Positions 1-8,652 of a DNA stretch of 64,000 nt are shown here, in pieces. Source of the stretch: Halomarinibacterium sedimenti (GTDB lineage: Bacteria > Bacteroidota > Bacteroidia > Flavobacteriales > Flavobacteriaceae); contig NZ_JAHWDP010000002.1 of the NCBI RefSeq assembly GCF_019312585.1, forward strand, positions 310,001 through 374,000, written 5' to 3'. Position 1 is the first letter of the stretch, and every line of letters starts with the position of its first letter. A model generated the notes under the pieces. That model saw only the letters and a program-made list of their open reading frames with translations. It did no database searches and was not told the origin of the DNA. The translations under genes were made by a program, and so were the position numbers.

Positions 1-232
1 CCCAAACAGTGGTCCCGTTTTGACTTTTTCGAAACAACACCATTAATTGTGTGCTAAAATTTGCATCAAATAAGTTTCCAGCTATTACAAAGTCATTGCT
101 GTTATCGTTTATAATATCTGTATTTAAATCATGGTAGTATTCATTTGCTCCCCCACTATTCATTTGAAATTGCCCAAAAGCCGTCAAAGAAAGAGTTAGG
201 AAAAAAATTGCGATGTAAAGTTTTGTTTTCAT
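1..232 (-). CDS. Exported protein of unknown function, N-terminal part only
   Basis: An open frame starts with ATG at 232 and reads leftward off the window edge, giving about 77 residues. Residues 1-21 form a clear Sec signal peptide (MKTK, then a hydrophobic core ending AFGQ). The mature part is polar and contains the pieces DFVIAGNLFD and SQNGTTVWG. These resemble repeats in large Bacteroidota secreted proteins that often end in a type IX sorting domain, but the C-terminus is not visible, so this is only inference. A candidate promoter lies at 259-290. The function is unknown; the reading frame and signal peptide are well supported. Confidence 0.7.
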   Translation of the reverse strand, partial: MKTKLYIAIFFLTLSLTAFGQFQMNSGGANEYYHDLNTDIINDNSNDFVIAGNLFDANFSTQLMVLFRKSQNGTTVW

Positions 233-258
233 TTGTAGTGTTTTTCTATTAAGCGATT

Positions 259-290
259 TAAAAGTATGATCGATAATAGGTCGCTACAAG
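259..290 (-). promoter_or_regulatory. Candidate promoter of the exported protein at 1-232
   Basis: On the minus strand, TACTTTTA (259-266) matches the Bacteroidota -7 element TANNTTTG in seven of eight positions. CTTG (287-290) lies 20 bases upstream as an imperfect -33 element. The -7 element is 26 bases from the ATG. AT-rich DNA gives such matches by chance, so support is weak. Confidence 0.35.
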
Positions 291-351
291 ATTGATACTT
301 TATAAACTATAAATCATTTCATCAAATACTACTTTCATCCTATGAACGTTA

Positions 352-382
352 TTTGTAAAGTTTCACAAAAACTGTAAGTTTG
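352..382 (+). promoter_or_regulatory. Consensus Bacteroidota promoter for the gene at 401
   Basis: TTTG (352-355) and TAAGTTTG (375-382) are separated by 19 bases. Both elements match the -33/-7 consensus for the Bacteroidota primary sigma factor exactly. The ATG follows 18 bases after the -7 element. This is the cleanest promoter in the window and supports the family assignment. Confidence 0.65.
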
Positions 383-400
383 CTTAATACTTAAAAATTT

Positions 401-925
401 ATGGAAGAATTCTCTCAAGTTATTAGTTATGTTGCTTACTTACTCCCAGCTATTGTGGTTGGGTTAGTATCCTATTTCTTTTTTAAAGGGCACACCGCAA
501 ACGAAGAAGGAAGAAGAAGGTATTTAGTTCAAAAGGAAGCCCAAAACAAAGTGTTGCCTATGCGTTTACAAGCGTATGAAAGGTTAACACTCCTTTTAGA
601 ACGAATTGACCCAAATAAGCTATTAATTCGTGTAAAACCATTTTCAGATGAAGTTTCAAAATACGAGGAGTTAATTATTAAAAACATTGAGCAAGAATTT
701 GAACACAATGTAACCCAACAGATTTATATCACCCCAGAATGCTGGAATTTAATTAACGCCGCAAAAAATGCCACCATACATATCATAAGGCAAGCGGCTA
801 TGCACGAAAAAGATGGCGATGCAGATTCTATGCGTGAGTATTTACTTCGGAATTTTATGGAGGAAATTACGCCCTCACAAAAGGCACTTGCTTATATTAA
901 AAAGGAAGTAGGAGAATTATTTTAA
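401..925 (+). CDS. Membrane-anchored protein of unknown function (possibly DUF7935)
   Basis: The protein has 174 residues. Residues 8-28 form one transmembrane helix. A charged, largely helical cytoplasmic part follows, including EEGRRRYLVQKEAQ and LPMRLQAYERLTLLLERI, which looks like a coiled coil. No catalytic motif is visible. I associate this architecture with a conserved Bacteroidota family that I recall as DUF7935, unverified. A consensus promoter lies just upstream and the gene is alone. Its stop codon overlaps that of the convergent patatin gene within a shared TTAA at 922-925. Confidence 0.75.
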   Translation: MEEFSQVISYVAYLLPAIVVGLVSYFFFKGHTANEEGRRRYLVQKEAQNKVLPMRLQAYERLTLLLERIDPNKLLIRVKPFSDEVSKYEELIIKNIEQEFEHNVTQQIYITPECWNLINAAKNATIHIIRQAAMHEKDGDADSMREYLLRNFMEEITPSQKALAYIKKEVGELF

Positions 926-1836
926 GCCTCTGGCCCTTTAATTTCATTCAATTCGCTATTCTTCATTTTAGCAAACTGAAAACCACTCTCCCACCATTTA
1001 GACATTTCGTGTTTATCAAATACAAGGGAATTAGTGGTTAATACCGTTGGTGTATAGTAAAAGTTAAGGATGGCATTGCTATTTCCAGCGACAAATTTAC
1101 CAATGCGGATATTCTGTTTTTCAATTCTATCAGACATATACTCGTGCATGGTACTAATTAACGAAAACACATTTCTGGACGGCAACCTATTGTAATACGT
1201 CACTTCAGTTTCAAGGATAATTACATCCACAGTGGTTGCCCCTCTATTAATGGCTTCTTCAATTGGCACCATACTCCCAAAACCTCCATCGGCATATTCG
1301 CAACCTTCCTTTTTTACCAAGCTCATAAAGGGGGTGTAATTACACGAAATCCAAATCCAATCTAGGTAATCTTGGTATTCAAAGTCTTTAAGGGATTTAT
1401 ATTCCACCTGATTAATGGAAAGATTGGAAACCGTAACAATTACATCCTTGTCACTCTGCTTTAAAGTATTGAAATCGGCTTCGGTAAAGGTTTTTTCAAT
1501 GAGTTTTCGAAGGTTTTTGCTTTCACCAAAGGTTTTTTTCTTCCGAAGAAAATTCATTAACACATTAAAATGATTAATGCCTATTTCCTTTCCACCCCAT
1601 TTATTCTTTTTAATAATAAAGGGCATATTGCTAAAAATAGATTCTTGATTTACAGAAGTATAGACATTCTTTATTTTTTCGATATGGTTGAGTGCCAAAT
1701 TTGGCACCAACAAACTTCCCGTAGATGTCCCAACAAAGAGCTGGTAGTTATAACCCAATTCTTCAATTAGGTACTGAGCGACCCCGCCACCAAAGGCTCC
1801 TTTACTTCCACCCCCAGAAATTACCAATGCTCTCAT
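922..1836 (-). CDS. Patatin-like phospholipase
   Basis: A 304-residue protein of the patatin family, serine lipid acyl hydrolases with a Ser-Asp dyad. The glycine-rich oxyanion loop GGGSKGA is at residues 8-14, the nucleophile elbow GTSTG at 36-40 (Ser38), and the second catalytic motif DGG begins at Asp183. There is no signal peptide, so it probably acts in the cytoplasm or at the inner membrane on phospholipids or acylglycerols. It overlaps by one base the end of the M1 aminopeptidase gene upstream (stop TAA, start ATG share an A), so the two are probably co-transcribed. The exact substrate cannot be read from the sequence. Confidence 0.9.
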   Translation of the reverse strand: MRALVISGGGSKGAFGGGVAQYLIEELGYNYQLFVGTSTGSLLVPNLALNHIEKIKNVYTSVNQESIFSNMPFIIKKNKWGGKEIGINHFNVLMNFLRKKKTFGESKNLRKLIEKTFTEADFNTLKQSDKDVIVTVSNLSINQVEYKSLKDFEYQDYLDWIWISCNYTPFMSLVKKEGCEYADGGFGSMVPIEEAINRGATTVDVIILETEVTYYNRLPSRNVFSLISTMHEYMSDRIEKQNIRIGKFVAGNSNAILNFYYTPTVLTTNSLVFDKHEMSKWWESGFQFAKMKNSELNEIKGPEA

Positions 1837-3890
1837 TACAAATTTAATTTACGTTTAAGATACGCTTTTTCCTTTTCAGAATAACTACTAAATAACGCCA
1901 AAACCTTTTCTTTATTCGGCTCCTTTGCCATAAAATCGTCCAGCATTTCGCGTGCTCCATCCCGAAATCGCCAATAATGATGTGTACAAGCATTTACTAG
2001 GCTTTTAATAAAATCATCATGCTGAATTCTCATAGAATATAAATAATCGAAGGCCTTTTCACGAATTTCAAACGAATAATCTTCTCTAGAATAACTTAAC
2101 AACTCTGAAAGCATTTGTGGTTTTTCTGAATCGCTATATCCCTCGGTAAATAATGCCAATCCCAACCATAACTGACGAATATTCTTATCCTGAAACCCCA
2201 CTAAATCCTTTGTTTTTTCCAAATATTCATTTCTTTTTTCGGGAAAACTCACCCATAAATTATACAAAGCGGCTTCCATAGTAAGGTATGATGCATCCTC
2301 TAAAAGGGTTTTGTATTCTGACTCAAATTCCAACGGGATTTTATCCATCGACATAGCAACTGCCTGCCTTATAAGCAAATTATTGGTCTTTAAAGCTGTT
2401 CTATAAAGTTCAGAAACTTCTGTAAAATCTTCAAACGCCAATTGGTACACCGCTTCTTGCCCTATAAAATCATTGCCGGAGATTATCGCTTGTTTTAACA
2501 AGGGTTTCTTTTCTGAAATGGGAATGGCTCGTACAGCAGAAACTTCAAAAAATTGCTGCATAAAACTTGATTTTTTTAATGATTGATACGCCTGCTCCGC
2601 TTTAAATGCCGATTGATGTAACCAATCCTCTTCCCATTGAGTGATTTCAACAAAAGTGTTAGCTCTTACAGAATCCAAAAAATCTTCTGTAGTAACATTG
2701 TAAAACTGATGCTTTAGTAAATAATTTTCAACGGCTAATTTAAAAGCCTCTTCACCAATCAATTCTTTTAAAATATGCAATGCCCATGCTCCTTTCTCGT
2801 AAAAAGTTAGTGAAGATGCCTTAGGATTGAGCAAGCTTTCTCCTTTGCCAATATCGCTCATTGCTTGTAACTGCTCTGCGCTATTGAATAATTTCCAATA
2901 ATAGTAATTCTCCCCAAAGATTTCTTTTTCAGCTAAGAGGGCATAGTAGGTAGCAAATCCTTCGTGTAACCAGTGGTGATTACCTTCGGTTTCGGTAACA
3001 AGATTTCCAAACCATTGGTGTGCCAATTCATGGGCGTTGACATTGACATAATTTCTATCTACAAACCCTGTACCATCTACCACAAAAGCCTCCGAAAAAA
3101 TAGTACAGCCCGTATTCTCCATACCAGCGTATAGAAAATCACTCACAGGTACTTGTTTATAGTTTTGCCAAGGATAGGCAACGCCAATCTCTTCTTCCAA
3201 AAAATCAAAAATCTCTTTGGTGTAACGATAGGTAGGTTCTCGCTTTAAGCTATCCTTCGTGGCGATATACAATTCAATAGGAATTCCCGATTCCGATTCT
3301 ATTTTCTTCATTTTAAAATCCCCAATGGCAAAGGCCACTAAGTAACTGGACATGGGTTGTTGCATATCGAATTTCCACGCAATTTTATCGTCGTACAAAA
3401 TAAATTTATCGAGTCTTCCATTGGCAGCAACAGTAAACTCGCTGGGTGCCATTATTTGAAGATCAAATTCAATTTTATCATTCATATCGTCGATACTTGG
3501 CAACCAATGTGACGTATATTTCCCTTGCCCTTGTGTCCAAATTTGATTTTTTGTAAAGTATAACGCTTGTTTTGGGGTTGCTTCATAACTGAAAAACGCT
3601 GTATAGGTCATATCTTTTTCAAAGGAATTGATAAGCCAAATTTTATCTTCGGATGCTTTTACAGTTACTCCTTCCAAGGCATAATCGGTAATCATCATCT
3701 TTTTCGCATCCAAATAAACAGAATCTGCTCTTTGAATCATTTTAAAGGTAACTCGAACCGTTCCCTCTACTCTTTCTTCTACAGCAATGGGTTCCACCGT
3801 AGCATCAATCGTTATAAAGTCAACTAGGTCATTTTGCTGAGCATTCAGTGCTGTTGTAAAGAAAATAAAAAGGAAGAAAGTGTATCTCAT
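1836..3890 (-). CDS. Exported M1 family metallo-aminopeptidase
   Basis: The 684-residue protein has a signal peptide (residues 1-17, ending NAQ) and should act in the periplasm or outside. It shows the gluzincin zinc site HELAH (287-291) with the third ligand Glu310, in the spacing HEXXH-X18-E, and the aminopeptidase exopeptidase loop as AGMEN (255-259). An N-terminal beta domain precedes the catalytic domain, and a helical or HEAT-like C-terminal region (about 430-684) follows. It releases N-terminal residues from peptides, probably for nutrient peptide use. It is first in a two-gene unit with the patatin gene and divergent from recG, only 46 bases away. Confidence 0.93.
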   Translation of the reverse strand: MRYTFFLFIFFTTALNAQQNDLVDFITIDATVEPIAVEERVEGTVRVTFKMIQRADSVYLDAKKMMITDYALEGVTVKASEDKIWLINSFEKDMTYTAFFSYEATPKQALYFTKNQIWTQGQGKYTSHWLPSIDDMNDKIEFDLQIMAPSEFTVAANGRLDKFILYDDKIAWKFDMQQPMSSYLVAFAIGDFKMKKIESESGIPIELYIATKDSLKREPTYRYTKEIFDFLEEEIGVAYPWQNYKQVPVSDFLYAGMENTGCTIFSEAFVVDGTGFVDRNYVNVNAHELAHQWFGNLVTETEGNHHWLHEGFATYYALLAEKEIFGENYYYWKLFNSAEQLQAMSDIGKGESLLNPKASSLTFYEKGAWALHILKELIGEEAFKLAVENYLLKHQFYNVTTEDFLDSVRANTFVEITQWEEDWLHQSAFKAEQAYQSLKKSSFMQQFFEVSAVRAIPISEKKPLLKQAIISGNDFIGQEAVYQLAFEDFTEVSELYRTALKTNNLLIRQAVAMSMDKIPLEFESEYKTLLEDASYLTMEAALYNLWVSFPEKRNEYLEKTKDLVGFQDKNIRQLWLGLALFTEGYSDSEKPQMLSELLSYSREDYSFEIREKAFDYLYSMRIQHDDFIKSLVNACTHHYWRFRDGAREMLDDFMAKEPNKEKVLALFSSYSEKEKAYLKRKLNL

Positions 3891-3936
3891 CGGAGTAATC
3901 TAGCAATTGTTTTGCCAAATTAAGTATTTTCGTTTT

Positions 3937-6042
3937 ATGAATGCCCATTTCCTTCAAACTCCTATAGAATATCTTAAAGGCGTAGGTCCTAATCGAGCCG
4001 ATTTGCTTAAAAAGGAGTTGGGGATTCACACCTTTCAGGATTTAATGCATTTATTTCCCAATAGGTATCTCGACCGCACCAAATACTACAGAATAGGAGA
4101 ATTACAAAAAACAAATGCTGAAGTCCAGATCATTGGAAAAATAACGCATATTAAAACGGTGGAGCAAAAACGTGGAAAGCGCTTAGTAGCCACCTTTACA
4201 GACGATACAGGGCAAATGGAACTTGTTTGGTTTCGAGGCCATAAATGGATACGAGAAAATTTAAAATTGAATGTTCCCTATGTCATCTTCGGAAAGACCA
4301 ACTGGTTTAATGGCATGTATTCGATGCCCCATCCCGAAATGGAATTGCTCGAAGCACACGAAAAAAGTTTGCGATCTGCCATGCAACCTATCTATCCTTC
4401 CACCGAAAAATTATCGAGTAGTGGTATCACCAATAAGGTCATTAGCACCTTGCTAGAAACCCTGTTTTTGGAAGCCAAAAATAGGCTTGCAGAAAGCCTT
4501 TCAAAAGAGGTCCTAAACAGCCTTAAATTACTCCCTAAAAATGAGGCTCTTTTTAACATTCATTTTCCGAAAAATCAGACCCTATTATCAAGGGCACAAT
4601 ACCGATTAAAGTTTGAAGAATTATTTTACATTCAGTTGCAATTGATTCGGAAAAATATCCTCCATAAAACCAAAATTAAAGGGTATACATTTCCAAAAGT
4701 AGGCGACTATTTTAATACCTTTTTTAACGAGCATTTACCTTTCAATTTAACCGAAGCACAGAAGCGAGTTATTAAAGAAATTCGTCATGACTTGGGGCAA
4801 GCTTCACAAATGAATCGGTTGTTACAAGGAGATGTAGGTTCTGGAAAGACAATAGTTGCCTTTATGTCCCTATTAATAGCACTTGACAACGGTTTTCAGG
4901 GTTGTTTAATGGCGCCAACTGAAATTTTGTCAGTCCAACATTATAACAGTTTACTAGTGTGGTGTAATAAATTGAATATCAGTATTTCAATACTTACAGG
5001 TTCAACTAAAACTTCAGAAAGAAAAGAAATTCACGAAAACCTTCAAAATGGGTCTTTACAAGTGCTAATTGGCACCCATGCGCTGTTGGAAGATACCGTT
5101 CAATTTAAAAATTTAGGGCTTGCTATTGTAGATGAACAACATCGTTTTGGGGTGGCACAACGAAGCAAATTATGGCACAAAAATGTGCAACCTCCCAACA
5201 TCTTAATTATGACCGCTACCCCTATCCCCCGAACCCTCGCCATGAGTGTGTATGGTGATCTAGATGTAAGTGTTATTGACGAACTTCCGCCGGGTAGAAA
5301 AGACATTAAAACTGTACACAGATTTGACTCGAATAGACTCAAGGTTTTTCGGTTTTTAAAAGACGAGATTTTACTAGGCAGACAGGTGTATATTGTGTAC
5401 CCATTAATACAAGAAAGTGAGGCCTTGGATTACAAAGATTTAATGGACGGGTATGAAAGTATTTCAAGAGAATTTCCAAAACCCAAATACCAGATTTCTA
5501 TTGTCCACGGAAAAATGAAACCAGCCGATAAGGATTATGAAATGAATCGGTTTGTAAAAGGAGAAACCCAAATTATGGTCGCCACTACTGTTATTGAGGT
5601 GGGCGTCGATGTCCCCAATGCCTCGGTGATGGTGATTGAAAGTGCCGAACGCTTCGGATTATCCCAGTTGCACCAGTTACGAGGGCGTGTAGGACGTGGA
5701 GCAGAGCAGAGTTACTGTATCTTGATGACTAGCCACAAACTCTCTGCAGATGCCAAAACACGCTTAGAAACGATGGTACGCACCAATGATGGTTTTGAAA
5801 TAAGCGAAGTGGATTTAAAATTGCGTGGCCCTGGTGATATGATGGGCACCCAACAAAGCGGGGTATTAAATTTAAGGATAGCCGATATTATAAAAGACAG
5901 TGAAATTTTAAAAATTGCCCGTAGCTATGCGATGCAAGTACTTAAAGACGACCCATCCCTACAAAAACCTAACAACGCCCCTATTTTACATACATATACC
6001 CAATTGGTGAAGTTTAAAAACATTTGGAATTATATTAGTTAA
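3937..6042 (+). CDS. recG: ATP-dependent DNA helicase RecG
   Basis: RecG remodels stalled replication forks and branch-migrates Holliday junctions. From the ATG at 3937 the protein has 701 residues, the normal family length. The wedge OB-fold domain occupies about residues 60-150. Walker A is GDVGSGKT (about 298-305), the DEXH box is DEQH (about 399-402), and the C-terminal helicase domain has the QLRGRVGRG motif. The frame is open back to a TTG at 3907, but that would add ten unrelated residues before the conserved start MNAHFLQTPIEYLKGVG, so 3937 is preferred. It is a single gene divergent from the M1 peptidase. Confidence 0.96.
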   Translation: MNAHFLQTPIEYLKGVGPNRADLLKKELGIHTFQDLMHLFPNRYLDRTKYYRIGELQKTNAEVQIIGKITHIKTVEQKRGKRLVATFTDDTGQMELVWFRGHKWIRENLKLNVPYVIFGKTNWFNGMYSMPHPEMELLEAHEKSLRSAMQPIYPSTEKLSSSGITNKVISTLLETLFLEAKNRLAESLSKEVLNSLKLLPKNEALFNIHFPKNQTLLSRAQYRLKFEELFYIQLQLIRKNILHKTKIKGYTFPKVGDYFNTFFNEHLPFNLTEAQKRVIKEIRHDLGQASQMNRLLQGDVGSGKTIVAFMSLLIALDNGFQGCLMAPTEILSVQHYNSLLVWCNKLNISISILTGSTKTSERKEIHENLQNGSLQVLIGTHALLEDTVQFKNLGLAIVDEQHRFGVAQRSKLWHKNVQPPNILIMTATPIPRTLAMSVYGDLDVSVIDELPPGRKDIKTVHRFDSNRLKVFRFLKDEILLGRQVYIVYPLIQESEALDYKDLMDGYESISREFPKPKYQISIVHGKMKPADKDYEMNRFVKGETQIMVATTVIEVGVDVPNASVMVIESAERFGLSQLHQLRGRVGRGAEQSYCILMTSHKLSADAKTRLETMVRTNDGFEISEVDLKLRGPGDMMGTQQSGVLNLRIADIIKDSEILKIARSYAMQVLKDDPSLQKPNNAPILHTYTQLVKFKNIWNYIS

Positions 6043-6151
6043 TCTATTTTTATCACTTTAAAAGCTAAAACTAAAAAGCTAGAAGTACTTTATCTTGAAA
6101 TAAGTTAACCAAATAAATAAAAGGGAGAGGTCCTTTAGCACCTAAATAAAA

Positions 6152-6658
6152 ATGAATGGAATTATTGAACTTTCAAACAGAAGTATAACCCTTGATAGAA
6201 ATGCATTTCTAAAAGTGAAAGGTAGTATTGATACTAATATCTACTATATAGAAAGTGGGACGCTAAGAGTTTTTGTTTTAGATGGATATGAAGAACAAAT
6301 AATTAGATTTGGTTACAAAGAAAATTTAATTGCTTCTTTAGACTCATTTTTAACTGGAAAACCTTCAGAATTATATATTCAAGCCATAAAAAAAACGGTT
6401 GTTAAAGTTATTACTAAAGAACAATGTAACCAGTTTTTGGAAATAGAAGGGAATCGAAATTTATGGACTCAAATATTAGAGACCTTGGTAATACAACAAA
6501 TGGAGCGCGAAATCGATATTTTAACAAATTCACCAAAAGAACGATATGAAAGAGTATTAAAACGAAGTCCACAGCTATTTCAGGAAATTCCTAACAAACA
6601 TATTGCTAATTATTTAAGAATGAGTCCAGAAACTTTATCCCGACTAAAAAAGTCTTGA
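6152..6658 (+). CDS. Crp/Fnr-family transcriptional regulator
   Basis: This 168-residue protein has an N-terminal cyclic-nucleotide-binding-like beta barrel (about 20-115: IYYIESGTLRVF, then IIRFGYKENLIASLDSF) and a short C-terminal helix-turn-helix ending NKHIANYLRMSPETLSRLKK. It is slightly short for the roughly 190-residue Bacteroidota group. The classical cAMP-binding signature (RxGE..S/TA) is not evident, so it may sense something else or nothing. It lies 56 bases upstream of a DinB-fold gene in the same direction, a pairing I know from other Flavobacteriaceae. The regulated genes cannot be told from here. Confidence 0.88.
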   Translation: MNGIIELSNRSITLDRNAFLKVKGSIDTNIYYIESGTLRVFVLDGYEEQIIRFGYKENLIASLDSFLTGKPSELYIQAIKKTVVKVITKEQCNQFLEIEGNRNLWTQILETLVIQQMEREIDILTNSPKERYERVLKRSPQLFQEIPNKHIANYLRMSPETLSRLKKS

Positions 6659-6714
6659 CTTCAATCAAGATTTATAAATAATGATTTTAAGAGTTTTGTA
6701 TTAAAATACATAAT

Positions 6715-7260
6715 ATGCAATCTGAGAATTTAATTCAAACACTTTTAGAACAAGTAAAACAAAGTATTAACCAAGTAGAAAAACTAAAACATCTTAACGA
6801 GGATATGTTAACTTGGAGAGAAAATTCTACATCTTGGAATATTCTGGAATGTCTAGAACATTTAAATTTATATGGTGACTTTTATTTGGTACAAATGGAA
6901 AACGAAATAAAAAATTCCAAGACCCAACCCGAACTAGAATTTAATAGTGGCTATTTGGGAGGTTATTTTACTAAAAGTATGTTGCCAAAAGGGAAATTAA
7001 ATAAAATGAAAACCTTTAAAGACAAAAATCCTTTACATGCCAACCTCGACAAAACTGTTATCGATAGGTTTATAAATCAACAAATTAAACTTTTAGAATT
7101 GATAAATCAATCTAGAAATGTAAGTTTAAACAAAGTGAAAATTAAAACATCCATATCAAGTTTAATAAAACTAAAATTGGGTGACACTTTTCGGTTTTAT
7201 TTGAATCATATTATTAGACATTTAAATCAAATTGAAAGAATACAAGTGGCACTAAAATGA
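6715..7260 (+). CDS. DinB-like (DinB_2/YfiT fold) protein
   Basis: A 181-residue helical protein. The N-terminal part (LLEQVKQSINQVEKL, then WNILECLEHLNLYGDFYL) and the C-terminal HIIRHLNQIERI have the layout of DinB superfamily four-helix bundles. In these, histidines from helices 2 and 4 bind a metal; here EHL (about residue 48) and NHIIRHLNQ fit. Family members include thiol-dependent transferases and many uncharacterised proteins. It follows the Crp/Fnr gene and may be co-transcribed. The molecular role is unknown. A near-perfect inverted repeat follows 13 bases after the stop. Confidence 0.8.
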   Translation: MQSENLIQTLLEQVKQSINQVEKLKHLNEDMLTWRENSTSWNILECLEHLNLYGDFYLVQMENEIKNSKTQPELEFNSGYLGGYFTKSMLPKGKLNKMKTFKDKNPLHANLDKTVIDRFINQQIKLLELINQSRNVSLNKVKIKTSISSLIKLKLGDTFRFYLNHIIRHLNQIERIQVALK

Positions 7261-7273
7261 ATGATACATTCAA

Positions 7274-7315
7274 TTTATAATTGTAATTTGTTGGCTTCAG
7301 ATTACAATTTATAAA
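7274..7315 (+). terminator. Long AT-rich inverted repeat after the DinB gene
   Basis: Left arm TTTATAATTGTAAT (7274-7287) and right arm ATTACAATTTATAAA (7301-7315) are complementary apart from one extra T, with a 13-base loop. It lies between two rightward genes, 13 bases after a stop and 40 before the next start. No long T tract follows, so a role as terminator or processing hairpin is inference. Confidence 0.5.
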
Positions 7316-7355
7316 GTATATTACAAAACCATTGCCTGGGTATTAATTAAAAATA

Positions 7356-8513
7356 ATGAGAGCACTTTTATCAATTATTTTAGGTTTAACCTGTTTAAAT
7401 GCCCTAGGACAAAATTCCTTCTATGAACTAATTGAGTTAGGAACATTTAAAGTAGGGTATTTCGATTCCATCATTTTTAATGAGGATGAAAATTACCAAC
7501 AATATGGGTACGCCGGAGCTGCTCCCCTGTTCGTTCAAATTTGGTACCCATTACAAGAATCAATTCCGTTAGAATATCTAAGTTATGGCGATTTCAGAAA
7601 AAGAGAAGTCCCTGAGGAATTAAAAGAGGTATACGATAATCTCACTCGGGAAATAGACAACAGTTTTATCTCCTATAATATTTCTGAACAATTTGAAACC
7701 TACGAACCCTTAAATTACAACGGATATACGTATGAGCAAGTACTAGATACTCTAAAAAAAACAGGAACAAAGAGTATTCGACACCCACTAACCACAACAA
7801 CCGAATTCCCTGTAATGCTTTACCATCATGGTGGACAGGGATTACCAGATGAAAATTATATTATGGCTGAATATTTCGCTTCTAGAGGGTACATATTTAT
7901 TTCTGCCAATTATCATTTGCCTTTTGAAGGAATGGTTTATGGTGCTAGTTTTGGGGTTAGCGATATAACAAGTTTTCCTAAAAAAGTAACAGCCTTTGCC
8001 AAAGGACTTACCACCAACAACAACCTATTTTTTATAGGACATAGTTGGGGGGCGCAAGTGGGATTCACATATTTATTTGATAAAAACTGGGCTAGTGGTT
8101 TTGTGTCATTAGAAACCACTATTGAATTTAAAACCGATAGTATAGAAATAAAACAAAAATGGCCCGAAGTCTATAAAGTGATTAATACAGATAAACGTAA
8201 ATATCCAATACCCGTAATGTTAATAGCCAACACCGCCCAAAATGAAAAGTTCTCTTTTTTTGAACCCCTGGGCACAAAAGACGTGTATCATGTGGCTACA
8301 AAGAATCCCTTTGGACATGAAAGCTATACTTCTGCCTATCTAATGCGGATATTGTACAATACTACCTTTCCGCAACCCGATTCGTCCATAATGAAATCCC
8401 AATTAATCCTATATAATGAACACTTAAAATTAATAGAATGTTTTTTTAATTCGGTTAAAGAGAAAAAACCATTAAAATGCAAAAACCTTATTAATCACTT
8501 TTACTTTAACTAA
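7356..8513 (+). CDS. Exported alpha/beta hydrolase
   Basis: The 385-residue protein has a signal peptide (1-19, ending ALGQ). The alpha/beta-hydrolase core shows an oxyanion-type HHGG (157-160), the nucleophile elbow GHSWG (228-232, Ser230), and a probable catalytic His in FGHES near residue 334. The long N-terminal segment with VQIWYPLQ resembles platelet-activating-factor acetylhydrolase and dienelactone-hydrolase-like enzymes. It probably cleaves an ester outside the cytoplasm; the substrate is unknown. It stands alone between a hairpin and a lipoprotein gene. Confidence 0.82.
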   Translation: MRALLSIILGLTCLNALGQNSFYELIELGTFKVGYFDSIIFNEDENYQQYGYAGAAPLFVQIWYPLQESIPLEYLSYGDFRKREVPEELKEVYDNLTREIDNSFISYNISEQFETYEPLNYNGYTYEQVLDTLKKTGTKSIRHPLTTTTEFPVMLYHHGGQGLPDENYIMAEYFASRGYIFISANYHLPFEGMVYGASFGVSDITSFPKKVTAFAKGLTTNNNLFFIGHSWGAQVGFTYLFDKNWASGFVSLETTIEFKTDSIEIKQKWPEVYKVINTDKRKYPIPVMLIANTAQNEKFSFFEPLGTKDVYHVATKNPFGHESYTSAYLMRILYNTTFPQPDSSIMKSQLILYNEHLKLIECFFNSVKEKKPLKCKNLINHFYFN

Positions 8514-8652
8514 CCCTTTTCAACTAAAACCTACAATTAAACAAATCCCTTCCCACTTTCAGCTAAAAATAATTTCCAAAATTACCTAAGAGGTATTTTC
8601 AAATAGGAAAAGTAGTATCTTTATATTCAACCTATTAACCAACATCATTGCT

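Noticed and set aside
6043-6151. A possible small RNA or tRNA in the gap before the Crp/Fnr gene
   Set aside because: The 109 bases are AT-rich with no cloverleaf or stable stem.
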